Origin: Myxococcaceae bacterium
Lineage (GTDB): Bacteria > Myxococcota > Myxococcia > Myxococcales > Myxococcaceae
DNA: 64,000 bases
Direction of reading: 5' to 3'
Assembly (NCBI GenBank): GCA_016926755.1
Contig: JAFGNZ010000216.1
Span: forward strand, 1 to 64,000
The position numbers were made by a program, and so were the translations under genes. The notes below the pieces were generated by a model that did no database searches, was not told the DNA's origin, and saw only the letters and a program-made list of their open reading frames with translations. Positions 1 to 9,766 of this stretch are shown here, in pieces. Every line of letters begins with the position of its first letter. The first letter of the stretch is position 1.

Positions 1-1
1 G

Positions 2-160
2 CACCTGGACCTGCTGCGGCCCATCTACCAGAAGACCGCCGCGTACGGTCACTTCGGCCGCTCCGAGAAGGAGTTCACCTGGGAGCGGACGGACAAGAAG
101 GACGCGCTGGTCGCGGCCCTGGGGGGCTCGTCCCGCCTGAAGGCCGTGGGCAGCCCGTAA
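2..160 (+). CDS. metK: S-adenosylmethionine synthetase, C-terminal end (partial)
   Basis: Only the last 52 codons and the stop are in the window; the gene enters from the left edge. The enzyme makes S-adenosylmethionine from ATP and methionine in the cytoplasm. The visible tail reads [16 protein letters not shown] followed by FTWERTDK, which is the strongly conserved C-terminus of MetK proteins. A strong hairpin with a T-rich tail follows the stop, and ahcY lies 99 bases downstream on the same strand, so two consecutive methyl-cycle enzymes are neighbours. The catalytic N-terminal and central domains cannot be inspected here. Confidence 0.9.
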   Translation, partial: HLDLLRPIYQKTAAYGHFGRSEKEFTWERTDKKDALVAALGGSSRLKAVGSP

Positions 161-187
161 GCGGCTCCACAGTCGAAGCTTCCGTGA

Positions 188-1564
<1,377 letters not shown>

Positions 1565-1765
1565 GCCCGCCGTTTCGGACTGGAGGAGCAGGGAAGGGTT
1601 GCTGCCCGAGTGGAGAAGCCGCTGGTTTTGGCTGACCTATTCAGGTCTTGAGCGGAGTTGAACCGCGTCGCTTTGGGGGCGATTACCAGGTGCGTGTGGG
1701 GCCTCTTCGGCCGGGCAGCTACCGAGATAGATGGGATGACCCCGAGAATCCTGACAGGGCTCCCG

Positions 1766-2236
1766 TCACTCCGGGAAGGTCGCCAGCGTGAGCGCCTCCG
1801 GCGGCCCCTTCAGGTCTCCCGGCAGGCGGAGCACCCCGGAGACGTAGCGCCAGCCCGTCCCGTCGTGGCGGAAGTCCGAGCGCTCCACGAAGGAGCGGTC
1901 CTTGCCTCGCTCGAACACCTTGGCGAAGAAGAGCACCTGCGCCACGCCTCGCTCGTCCGGCGGCCGGCGATCCATCACCACGAGCCCGGGGAACTGGTGG
2001 CTCTGCGCGAAGGCGCGCAGCTCGCGCACCACCTCCGCCTCCCGCCGGGCGCGGTCCGGGTGATCCGGGTGCAGGGTCTTCCAGAGGTAGCCCACCTCCC
2101 GGAGCGCGAAGGCGCTGTAGCGTGAGCGCATGAGCGCCTCGGCCGCTGGCGGCTCGGCCTCGCCGCGGTGGTAGGGGGCGCAGCACTGGCGGTAGCGGAC
2201 TCCAGACGAGCAGGGGCAGAGCGGGGCAGGGGGCAT
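1766..2236 (-). CDS. YchJ-like SEC-C motif protein (UPF0225 type)
   Basis: A 156-residue protein starting MPPAPLCPCSSG. The N-terminal CPC...YRQCC pattern is the SEC-C zinc-binding motif. It is followed by ALMRSRYSAFALREVGYLW and a C-terminal half with RSDFRHDGTGWRYVSG, the arrangement of the YchJ/UPF0225 family (NTF2-like fold after SEC-C). Molecular function is unknown in the family. The inner ATG at 2236 was preferred over a frame extension to 2335, because the SEC-C motif normally sits at the extreme N-terminus. It converges with ahcY and diverges from uppP. No further partner genes are visible. Confidence 0.8.
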   Translation of the reverse strand: MPPAPLCPCSSGVRYRQCCAPYHRGEAEPPAAEALMRSRYSAFALREVGYLWKTLHPDHPDRARREAEVVRELRAFAQSHQFPGLVVMDRRPPDERGVAQVLFFAKVFERGKDRSFVERSDFRHDGTGWRYVSGVLRLPGDLKGPPEALTLATFPE

Positions 2237-2368
2237 GGTCGTCGCTCGGGAGCCTACCTCCTTGGCAGGCATGCCTACCTCCAGACGTATCCACCGGTGA
2301 ACAACACTCCGGGGGGATATCGCCCTTGCGGGCAAGGAGAGGACGGCTTACATCCGACCTCACTTCCT

Positions 2369-3259
2369 ATGAGTCTCATCGAAGCCATCGTCCTCGGGCT
2401 GGTCCAGGGGCTCACCGAGTTCCTTCCCATCAGCTCCACCGCGCACCTGCGAATCGTCCCGGAGCTGCTCGGCTGGAAGGATCCGGGCGCGGCGTACTCC
2501 GCCGTCATCCAGCTGGGCACCGTGGCCGCCGTGCTCATCTACTTCCGTGGTGATCTGGTGAAGCTCACCGTGGCCTTCTTCCAGGGACTCTGGCGCCGCC
2601 AGCCGTTCGCCACCCTGGAGTCTCGCCTGGCGTGGTTCGTGCTCGTGGGCACCTTGCCCATCGGCGTGTGCGGGCTGGCCTTCAAGAAGTACATCGAGAG
2701 CTCGCTGCGCTCGCTCTACATCATCTCCGCCAGCCTCATCCTCCTGGCGATCATCCTCTTCATCGTGGAGCGGCTCGCCTCGCACCAGCGGACCCTGGCC
2801 GACATGCGCTGGCGGGACGGGCTGATCATCGGTGGATGGCAGGCGCTGGCGCTCATCCCGGGCTCGTCGCGCTCGGGCACCACGCTCACCGGAGCGCTGT
2901 CGCTCGGCCTGAGGCGCGAGGACGCCGCGCGCTACTCCTTCCTGTTGTCCATCCCGGCCACCACGCTGGCGGGCGTCTTCGAGCTCAAGCACCTGCTGGA
3001 GGCGGAAACCCGGCCGTCCGCCCTGGCCCTGTGGACCGGGACGCTGGTGGCCTTCGGCTCCGGCTGGGCGGCCATCGCCTGGCTGATTCGCTACCTGCGC
3101 ACGCGCTCCACCCTGATCTTCGTCGTGTACCGCGTGGCGCTCGGGGTGCTGCTGATCGGGCTGCTGCAGGCGGGCGTGCTCAAGCCGCTCTCGGGAGTGG
3201 AGAACGTCGCGGAGGAGCCGCCGCTGAAGGCTCCCGTGGAGAAGCAGGTGACGGACTGA
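2369..3259 (+). CDS. uppP: undecaprenyl-diphosphatase
   Basis: A 296-residue polytopic inner-membrane enzyme that dephosphorylates undecaprenyl diphosphate, recycling the lipid carrier for peptidoglycan and polysaccharide synthesis; it also gives bacitracin resistance. The two family blocks are clear: GLVQGLTEFLPISSTAHL near the N-terminus, and LIPGSSRSGTTLTGALSLG in the second half, which carries the Ser/Arg-rich catalytic site. The ATG at 2369 was chosen because family members begin a few residues before the first block; the longer open frame to 2168 encodes an Arg/Gly-rich shadow. The C-terminus has a short polar tail beyond the usual end. The Nudix gene begins one base after the stop, indicating an operon. 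Confidence 0.93.
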   Translation: MSLIEAIVLGLVQGLTEFLPISSTAHLRIVPELLGWKDPGAAYSAVIQLGTVAAVLIYFRGDLVKLTVAFFQGLWRRQPFATLESRLAWFVLVGTLPIGVCGLAFKKYIESSLRSLYIISASLILLAIILFIVERLASHQRTLADMRWRDGLIIGGWQALALIPGSSRSGTTLTGALSLGLRREDAARYSFLLSIPATTLAGVFELKHLLEAETRPSALALWTGTLVAFGSGWAAIAWLIRYLRTRSTLIFVVYRVALGVLLIGLLQAGVLKPLSGVENVAEEPPLKAPVEKQVTD

Positions 3260-3260
3260 C

Positions 3261-3863
3261 GTGGGCTCCTTCTTCGATATGCTGGAGGGCCGGCTGTCCT
3301 CCCGTCCCCCCCGGCCGCTGAACCTGCCGGGGCTGATGCTGCGCGAGTCCTCGGTGCTCGTCCCCCTCTTCGAGCGCGAGGGCGTGCCGCACATCCTCTT
3401 CACGCGCCGCCCCGCCCACCTGCGCCACCACGCCAACCAGTTCTCGTTCCCCGGCGGTGGGAGGGATCCAGAGGACTCGACTCCGCTGCACACCGCGCTC
3501 CGGGAGACAGAGGAGGAGCTGGGCATCGAGCGCACGCAGGTGCGCGTGCTCGGCATGCTGGACGAGGTGCCCACCACCACCGCGTTCCGCATCCAGCCCT
3601 TCGTGGGCATCATCCCCAGCGATGGCCAGTACCGGCCGAGCGCCGAGGAGGTGGCGTTCATCCTCGAGGTGCCGCTGGCCGGCCTGCGCGACCCGTCCCT
3701 GCTCCGCACCGAGAAGCGCACGGTGCGTGGCGTGGAGTACGACGTGCACTTCTACACCTACGGCTCCCACGTCATCTGGGGCGCCACGGCGCGCATCCTC
3801 TACAACCTGCTGGAGAGCATCTCGGACCTGCCGCTGGGCGCCCGCTCCGCTACCGCGGGCTGA
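3261..3863 (+). CDS. Nudix hydrolase, probable CoA pyrophosphatase (NudL-like)
   Basis: A 200-residue protein beginning with GTG directly after the uppP stop. The Nudix box is complete: GGGRDPEDSTPLHTAL then RETEEELGI. It is preceded by the UPF0035 signature LFTRRPAHLRHHANQFSFPGG, which marks the CoA-diphosphatase subgroup (YeaB/NudL). Such enzymes cleave CoA or acyl-CoA into phosphopantetheine and 3',5'-ADP. Substrate is inferred from the signature only. The one-base spacing from uppP suggests translational coupling, although no metabolic link between the two is known. It ends convergent with the MBOAT gene. Confidence 0.85.
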   Translation: MGSFFDMLEGRLSSRPPRPLNLPGLMLRESSVLVPLFEREGVPHILFTRRPAHLRHHANQFSFPGGGRDPEDSTPLHTALRETEEELGIERTQVRVLGMLDEVPTTTAFRIQPFVGIIPSDGQYRPSAEEVAFILEVPLAGLRDPSLLRTEKRTVRGVEYDVHFYTYGSHVIWGATARILYNLLESISDLPLGARSATAG

Positions 3864-3875
3864 GCGCGCGGAGCC

Positions 3876-5300
3876 TCAGAACTGGAGGTAGACGTACGGC
3901 CGCGCTTCCACGGAGGACAGGTGGCGGATGCCCAGGCCGATCAGCACCAGCACCACCGCGCGCGCCGGCGCCGGCAGCCGCACGAAGAGCGTGCCCGCCC
4001 CCTCGTAGAGCTTCATGGGCAGCGCGTGGCTCACCACCGCCACCGCCAGCATCCCCCATACGAGCATGCTCACGTTGTCCAGGCCCGGTATGAGCAGGAG
4101 CATGCGCTCGTAGAACTCGCCCGCGCGCGTCATGTCCGGCGCCCGGAAGACGACGCGCGTGAGCACCACCACCGTGAAGGTGAACAGCATCCCCACGCCC
4201 GTGCGCACCCACCCCACCGACTCCGTCTTCGGCCGGGTGCCTCGAATCCACCACCACGTGCGCGTCACGCACAGCCCCACGCCGTGCACCGCCCCCCAGA
4301 CCGCGAAGCGCCAGTCCGCCCCGTGCCACAGGCCGCCCAGCACCATCACCGTCATCAGGTTGAAGAGCACCCGCGGCTTCGAGGCCCGGTTGCCGCCCAG
4401 CGGGATGTAGAGGTAGTCCCGCAGCCAGCTCGACAGGCTCATGTGCCAGCGGTTCCAGAACTCGAACAGGTTCTTCGCCAGGTAGGGCCGCTGGAAGTTC
4501 TCCGGGAACTCGAAGCCGAAGAGCGTCGCCGCGCCAATCGCGATGTCCGAGTACCCCGAGAAGTCGAAGTACAGCTCGAAGGTGTACGCCACCGCCGCCA
4601 CCAGGCACTCCGCGGAGGTGTAGGCGGCAGGATCCGCGAAGACTGGATCCACCAGCCCGCTGCCCAGCACGTCCGCGATCACCAGCTTCTTCACCAGGCC
4701 CACCGCGATGCGGTACAGCGCGCGGCCGCCCGCCTCGGGCGTCAGCGTGGGCACCTCGCGGAAGCGCTCCAGCAGCGCCGAGGCGCGCACGATCGGCCCC
4801 GAGACGACGCGCGGGAAGAAGAGCAGGTACAGCAGGTGCTCGAAGTAGCTGTGCTCCGCGCTCGCCTTCCCGCGGTACACGTCCACCACGTAGCTGATCG
4901 CCTGGAAGCAGAGGAACGACAGGCCGATGGGCAGCAGCAGCCCGAAGGGCTCCTCGCGCACCACCACCCCCAGCGGGGCCAGCAGGCTCCGCGCCGTCTC
5001 GCGGAACAGCTCCGCGTACTTGAAGGTGCCCAGCAGGCCCAGGTTGGAGATCACCGACGTCGTCACCAGCGCCTTGCGCACCCCCGGCGACTTCGCCCGC
5101 GCCAGCCCCTTGACGATCAGGTGATCGAAGGCCGCGCACCCGAAGAAGACGAGCACCGGGAACGGCGTCCACGCCACGTAGAAGAAGAGGCTCGCGATGA
5201 GCAGCACGCTCAGCCGCGCCACGCGGTACTTGTGCACCGCCCAGTACAGGGCGAACGTCAGGGCCAGGAAGGCCAGGTAGGGGATGCTGGTGGACTGCAT
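3876..5300 (-). CDS. MBOAT-family O-acyltransferase (AlgI-like)
   Basis: A 474-residue multi-pass membrane protein of the membrane-bound O-acyltransferase family, which moves acyl (usually acetyl) groups across the membrane onto cell-surface glycans. Diagnostic segments are YFDFSGYSDIAIGAATLFGF, FWNRWHMSLSSWLRDYLYIP and GGLWHGADWRFAVWG. The last contains the near-invariant catalytic His. Length matches AlgI/DltB/PatA relatives. Its ATG is two bases from the stop of the upstream SGNH gene on the same strand, so the two form an operon. By analogy with AlgI-AlgJ/X and PatA-PatB, the MBOAT supplies the acyl group and the SGNH protein places or removes it. The glycan acceptor is unknown. Confidence 0.9.
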   Translation of the reverse strand: MQSTSIPYLAFLALTFALYWAVHKYRVARLSVLLIASLFFYVAWTPFPVLVFFGCAAFDHLIVKGLARAKSPGVRKALVTTSVISNLGLLGTFKYAELFRETARSLLAPLGVVVREEPFGLLLPIGLSFLCFQAISYVVDVYRGKASAEHSYFEHLLYLLFFPRVVSGPIVRASALLERFREVPTLTPEAGGRALYRIAVGLVKKLVIADVLGSGLVDPVFADPAAYTSAECLVAAVAYTFELYFDFSGYSDIAIGAATLFGFEFPENFQRPYLAKNLFEFWNRWHMSLSSWLRDYLYIPLGGNRASKPRVLFNLMTVMVLGGLWHGADWRFAVWGAVHGVGLCVTRTWWWIRGTRPKTESVGWVRTGVGMLFTFTVVVLTRVVFRAPDMTRAGEFYERMLLLIPGLDNVSMLVWGMLAVAVVSHALPMKLYEGAGTLFVRLPAPARAVVLVLIGLGIRHLSSVEARPYVYLQF

Positions 5301-5301
5301 G

Positions 5302-8271
5302 TCAGCCTCCCTCCGCTTTCCGCGCGCCCGGCGCCGAGGTGGAGCCTGGGGCCGGAGTCTGCGCCTGGGTCCGTCCGGGCCCCTCGAGCGCGGCGCGGGC
5401 CTGGGCCGGCGGAGTCGTCACGGTGGCCGGCTCGGGCGCCTGGGCTGGTGCCTGCCCCTGCGTGGGAGAAGGTTGTCGGGTCGGAGGAGGGGCCTCCGGA
5501 GGCGCCTGCCGCGGCGCGGGGGCCTGGGTCGGGACCTGGCCCGGGGTGGGTGCCTGCACCTGCTCCGGCGGGGCCGACTTGAAGGCCTCATAGGCACCGA
5601 GCAGCTCCTTCACGAAGGAGGCGGCGAGCCGCTCGTAACCGAGCTGCGTCAGGTGCGTGCCGTCCGGGTGGCCCAGCGCCGGCTCGGAGCGCTGCCAGCG
5701 CATCATGGAGCGCTCGCCGCCCATGGCCGCTCGGGCGGACCAGTACGCGCAGCCTGCCTCGCGGGCCACCGCCGGCAGCGTGGTGAGCACCCGCCCCAGC
5801 GCGACGGCCTCCGTCCGCCGGCCGTTCGAGTCCTGCAGCAGGCGGTCCGTGGGCCCGATCAGCAGGCACTCCGCGCCCGTGGAGGCGCGCAGCCGGGAGA
5901 GGAGGGCGACGTACTCCTGGCGCAGGGCCTCCGGGTCGAGGTCCGCCACGCCCGCCTCGTTCGTGCCGTACCAGAGCACGAGCAGCTGCGGCTTGCGCGC
6001 GGCCAGCTGGGCGTCCAGCGCCGCCGGCTCGTGGCGGCTCAGGGTGAAGGCCGTGCTGCCGGGCAGGCCCGCCGAGTCGTAGACGACGCCGGGCTGCTCC
6101 AGGTCCAGAGAGGCGCCCAGCACCGTGATGGGGCCGCCTCCCGCGTTGCTCACCTCGAGCGTGTGCGCGGGGCCCGTGACGGGGAAGGAGCGGATGCGCA
6201 CCGTGGGCGCGGTGGCCGGCGCGGGCGCTGGCTCCTCGGGCGGTACGGGCTCCCCGTCCACCTTCACCTCGAGCGTGCCGGCGCCCGGCGCGTCCAGCCA
6301 GTACAGCGCCAGCCTCGCCTGCGGCGCCTTCGCGGTCGCGCAGCCCTCGCAGAACCGGATGCGCAGCGTGGCTCCGGGAGCCCCCACCGCGCGGATGCCG
6401 CTGAGGCCCCACACCTCGCCTGGTTGGGCCTCCGGCTGCAGCGCGTCCTGCACCTGCCACTCACCGATCAGCTCGCGCGACACGCGGGCGGCCTCCAGCC
6501 GCCGAGAGGGCTTGCCGGCCGCGATGAAGCCGCGCCCTCCCTCTCCGAACCGCTTGGAGAGCGCGCCCCGCACCGCGTCCGTGAAGGAGTGGGCCGACGT
6601 GTGGGAAGCGCCGAGCTGGACGATGCCCAGCCGCTCCGCGTCCTTGTTCTCCTGCTCCAGCGCCCGCAGCCGCGCGAAGGTGCCCTTCAGCGCCGTGGCG
6701 CCATCGATCAGCCCCGGCGGATCCTCGGCCAGGTACAGCGGCGGGTGGGCCTTCGCGTAGGCGCGCTGGAGCGCGAAGTCGAACAGGTGGCCCAGCAGAT
6801 CCGAGCCCCTGGCCCGCGGGTGCACCAGATCCTCGTTGAACAGCTTCGCGGACAGCCACTTGATGGAGGAGCCCTCGCCTCCCATGGCCGAGAGCCCGTC
6901 CCAGAAGGCACAGCCGCCTTCGAGCGCCACCTCTCGGAGGATGTCCCCCACCTGCTTGGAGCCTCGGCGCGGCACCAGCTCGCCGCCCATGGTGCGCACC
7001 GCCGCGTCCAGCGGCGACATGACGAGGCACGCGGAGTCCGGCACGGACTCGCGCACCACCTGCACCAGCTCCTTCGCCGTGGAGCGGATCTCCTCCGGCT
7101 TGATCCGGTTGCGCGAGATGTAGAAGGCCTCGTTGCCGCCCACCATCAGCACCACCAGCGCCGGCTTGCGGTGGCGGAGCTGGGAGCGGAAGGCGCCCCG
7201 CTGGGCCCGGAGGAACACCGCCGCCGTCGCCCCCGGCAAGCCCACCGTGTCATAGACGACGCCCGGCAACCCGTTCTCCAGCGAGACGCCGTGCAGCTCC
7301 ACCTTGCCGTAGGTCTGCAGCGAGAGCGTCTTGGCGTCCTCCGGCAGCGAGAAGCGGGAGAAGGCCGCGCTGGGCTCCTCGAAGCGCGTGAGCAGGCGCT
7401 GCGTGGGCTTGTTGTCCACGCTGAACTGCACCGAGCCCCCCATGGGCTGCGTCATGAAGAACAGCTCCGCGACGCGCGCCCCCTCCGCCGAGAAGCGCAC
7501 GCTCTGCGAGCTCGCGGCGCTGGACGCGAACGCCACGCCCGTGAGGCCCAGCCGGTCCTTGGGGTAGTTGCGGTCGATGAGGCGGGTGATCTGCCAGCCC
7601 TCGCTCGCCGTGCCGTTGCGCACCGTGCGCCCCGCCCCCGTGGGCCGGTCGATGTAGAGGAAGCCCTTGCCCCCCGAGCCGTGCCGCTCCTGGAGCCGCG
7701 CGCGGATCATGTCCGTGATGTGGTCCGAGGCGATCAGCGAGTCTCCCAGGTGCACCACCCGCACCGGCTGCCGCCGCCGGTCCTCTCGCAGCTCCTTCAA
7801 GGCCGCGAAGAAGGGGGCCAGCCCGCTCTCCTCGCACCCCTCCGCCCCCCTGCGCCGACAGCCGGGCTCGATGTCCACGTGCTGGGAGCCCATCCGCTCG
7901 CGCAGGGCCTCCAGGGACAGCGCGCGGGCCCGCGTGAGGGCGCTCAGCCCCTCCAGATCGGACGGAGGCGCGGTGGCGGTGGGGCTCTCCTCGTCCGGTG
8001 GCTCCGCCTCGTCCTCTGGCGGAGGGAGCTCCTCGGAGGGCGGCTGCGTGGGCACTCCCGCCAGCATGTCATCCACCGGCTGCACGGAGGCGCTCTTGCC
8101 CGTCAGGACCCGAGGCAGGACGAGCTCGGCCAGCCGGGGCGCGACAGGCCCCTCCTGGCTCAGGCTGGGGATGGGACGGAATGCCTCCGGCAGCGGCGCC
8201 AGGGACAGCCCGAGCGCGAGCGCCGCCGTGAGGACGATCGTCCATCCGGTGGTTTGGGCCTTGGGGTTCAA
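5302..8271 (-). CDS. Large secreted/membrane-anchored protein with two tandem SGNH (GDSL-type) hydrolase domains
   Basis: A 989-residue protein with an N-terminal hydrophobic segment (about residues 8-26), an acidic/proline linker, two SGNH domains and a Pro/Gln/Ala-rich C-terminal tail of about 85 residues. Domain 1 shows HLGDSLIASDH (Ser 178), VGGNEAF (Asn 380) and DLVHP (Asp 481/His 484). Domain 2 shows QLGASHTSAHSF (Ser 556), WYGTNEAG and HPDGTHLTQLGY. Both triads look complete. The repeated phrase PGVVYD..GLPG in each half indicates internal duplication. The start is a TTG, since the nearest upstream ATG meets a stop after four codons; the start is therefore uncertain. The MBOAT gene follows two bases downstream. 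Role inferred: periplasmic O-acyl transfer or de-acylation of a glycan. Confidence 0.8.
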   Translation of the reverse strand: MNPKAQTTGWTIVLTAALALGLSLAPLPEAFRPIPSLSQEGPVAPRLAELVLPRVLTGKSASVQPVDDMLAGVPTQPPSEELPPPEDEAEPPDEESPTATAPPSDLEGLSALTRARALSLEALRERMGSQHVDIEPGCRRRGAEGCEESGLAPFFAALKELREDRRRQPVRVVHLGDSLIASDHITDMIRARLQERHGSGGKGFLYIDRPTGAGRTVRNGTASEGWQITRLIDRNYPKDRLGLTGVAFASSAASSQSVRFSAEGARVAELFFMTQPMGGSVQFSVDNKPTQRLLTRFEEPSAAFSRFSLPEDAKTLSLQTYGKVELHGVSLENGLPGVVYDTVGLPGATAAVFLRAQRGAFRSQLRHRKPALVVLMVGGNEAFYISRNRIKPEEIRSTAKELVQVVRESVPDSACLVMSPLDAAVRTMGGELVPRRGSKQVGDILREVALEGGCAFWDGLSAMGGEGSSIKWLSAKLFNEDLVHPRARGSDLLGHLFDFALQRAYAKAHPPLYLAEDPPGLIDGATALKGTFARLRALEQENKDAERLGIVQLGASHTSAHSFTDAVRGALSKRFGEGGRGFIAAGKPSRRLEAARVSRELIGEWQVQDALQPEAQPGEVWGLSGIRAVGAPGATLRIRFCEGCATAKAPQARLALYWLDAPGAGTLEVKVDGEPVPPEEPAPAPATAPTVRIRSFPVTGPAHTLEVSNAGGGPITVLGASLDLEQPGVVYDSAGLPGSTAFTLSRHEPAALDAQLAARKPQLLVLWYGTNEAGVADLDPEALRQEYVALLSRLRASTGAECLLIGPTDRLLQDSNGRRTEAVALGRVLTTLPAVAREAGCAYWSARAAMGGERSMMRWQRSEPALGHPDGTHLTQLGYERLAASFVKELLGAYEAFKSAPPEQVQAPTPGQVPTQAPAPRQAPPEAPPPTRQPSPTQGQAPAQAPEPATVTTPPAQARAALEGPGRTQAQTPAPGSTSAPGARKAEGG

Positions 8272-8392
8272 CGTCCGGCCATGAGACTGGCTTTTTGGGG
8301 CCGGGTCAAAACTCTGATCACCGGTGTTTCGGCCGCCAGGCTGCCGGGGGGGCGAGCCGTCGAAGTCGCCTCCCTCCCGGCCGAGAGGCGCT

Positions 8393-9475
8393 ATGGTGCG
8401 CCGCCGTATGTCCCTCTACCCCATCATCATGGCAGGTGGCTCCGGCACCCGCTTCTGGCCCCTGTCCCGCCAGGCGCGCCCCAAGCAGTTCCTCCCGCTC
8501 GCCTCGAAGAATCCCCTCATTACCGACACCGCCGCCCGGCTCAAGGGCCTGGCCCCCCTGAAGCAGACCTTCGTCGTCTGCGGCCCCCTGCACGCCAAGG
8601 CCGCCGCGAAGCTGCTCAAGGGCCTGCCCAGGCAGAACCTCCTGGTGGAGCCGGTGGCGCGCAACACCGCGCCCGCCATCGCGCTCGCCACGCTGCAGGT
8701 GGCCGCGAGGGACCCTCGGGGCATCCTCATCGTCCTGCCCTCGGACCATCACGTCGCCAACCCGGAGGCCTTCCGGCAGACGCTCGCGGAGGCGGCCCGC
8801 GTCGCCGCGGCTGGCCACATCGTCACCCTGGGCATCAAGCCCCACCGCCCCGAGACGGGCTATGGCTACATCCAGCTCGGCGAGCCCCTGGAGGGCGGCG
8901 GCCGGAAGGTGAAGGCCTTCAAGGAGAAGCCGGACCTGGAGACGGCCCGTGGCTACGTGGACTCCGGCGAGTTCCTCTGGAACGGCGGCATCTTCGTGTT
9001 CCGCGCGGACGTGATGCTGGAGGCCTTCGCCCAGCACATGCCCGAGATGAAGAAGGGGCTGGAGGCCCTGCGCGCCGCGGTGGGCAAGCGCACCTTCCCC
9101 GCAGTGCTCAAGCGCGTCTTCCCCAAGCTGCCCTCCATCTCCATCGACTATGGCGTGATGGAGAAGGCCTCGAACATCGCCGTGCTGCCTGGGGACTTCG
9201 GCTGGTCGGATGTGGGCTCGTTCGCCGCGATCCCCGAGGTGCGCCCCACGGACGAGCGCGGCAACGTCGTCTCCGGCGCCGAGTCCATCGTCGTGGACTG
9301 TAACGGCTGCGTGGTGCTCGGCGGCGACAAGCGCACGCTGGCGGTGGTAGGGCTCACGGACGTGGTGGTGGTGGATGCGGGGGACGCGGTGCTCGTCGTC
9401 CCCAAGGACAAGAGCCAGGACGTGCGCAAGATCGTCGAGGCCCTCAAGGCTCGCAAGCGCCAGAAGCTCCTGTAG
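8393..9475 (+). CDS. manC: mannose-1-phosphate guanylyltransferase
   Basis: A 360-residue cytoplasmic nucleotidyltransferase making GDP-mannose from mannose-1-phosphate and GTP, for surface polysaccharides. It shows the pyrophosphorylase signature MAGGSGTRFWPLSRQARPKQ, then EKPDLETARGYVDSGEFLWN and SIDYGVMEKA. It lacks the fused isomerase domain of long AlgA/ManC enzymes. The ATG at 8393 follows GAGAGG at good spacing; an alternative ATG lies at 8408. It diverges from the SGNH/MBOAT operon. A phosphomannomutase at 18.2 kb would supply its substrate. Confidence 0.88.
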   Translation: MVRRRMSLYPIIMAGGSGTRFWPLSRQARPKQFLPLASKNPLITDTAARLKGLAPLKQTFVVCGPLHAKAAAKLLKGLPRQNLLVEPVARNTAPAIALATLQVAARDPRGILIVLPSDHHVANPEAFRQTLAEAARVAAAGHIVTLGIKPHRPETGYGYIQLGEPLEGGGRKVKAFKEKPDLETARGYVDSGEFLWNGGIFVFRADVMLEAFAQHMPEMKKGLEALRAAVGKRTFPAVLKRVFPKLPSISIDYGVMEKASNIAVLPGDFGWSDVGSFAAIPEVRPTDERGNVVSGAESIVVDCNGCVVLGGDKRTLAVVGLTDVVVVDAGDAVLVVPKDKSQDVRKIVEALKARKRQKLL

Positions 9476-9569
9476 GGCCCTCGGGCATCAGCGCACGTCC
9501 TGTAGTCTCCCGTTCATGAGGCGAACGTGCTCCGTTCACGGGTGGGAAGAGCGCCAGGTCACGGCATAG

Positions 9570-9766
9570 GCGCTCGCCGATGCGAGGGAGGCGCTGGCCC
9601 GCCATGGTGGCGAGGTCCAGGTGCGCCGGCCTACGCATCCGCTCTTCGGACGTACCGTCTGTGTCTCCGGGTCCACCTTGTCTACGAAGCGAAGAGCTCT
9701 GGTGCCTGGCAGTCAAAGATCAGCGAAATGATCGAGGGGCTTGGTGTGGAGGTACACTTCCGGTGA
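9570..9766 (+). pseudogene. Decayed gene fragment before an immunity-like gene (possible toxin remnant)
   Basis: No intact gene fits the 290 bases between manC and the next gene, but coding-like pieces occur in two frames. From 9570 one frame reads ALADAREALARHGGEVQV then RRPTHPLFGRTVCVSG. Further on, another frame reads LVYEAKSSGAWQSKISEM and ends GLGVEVHFR at a TGA (9764-9766). That stop overlaps the GTG start of the next gene in the GTGA pattern of coupled genes. This suggests a frameshifted 3' end of a gene once translated with its neighbour. Because the neighbour is immunity-like, a dead toxin is a reasonable guess, but the family is not recognisable. Confidence 0.35.

Noticed and set aside
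5284-9303. 1339-residue plus-strand open frame
   Set aside because: Antisense shadow of the SGNH gene and manC; the translation is Arg/Gly/His/Leu-rich low-complexity text without motifs, as expected for high-G+C DNA.
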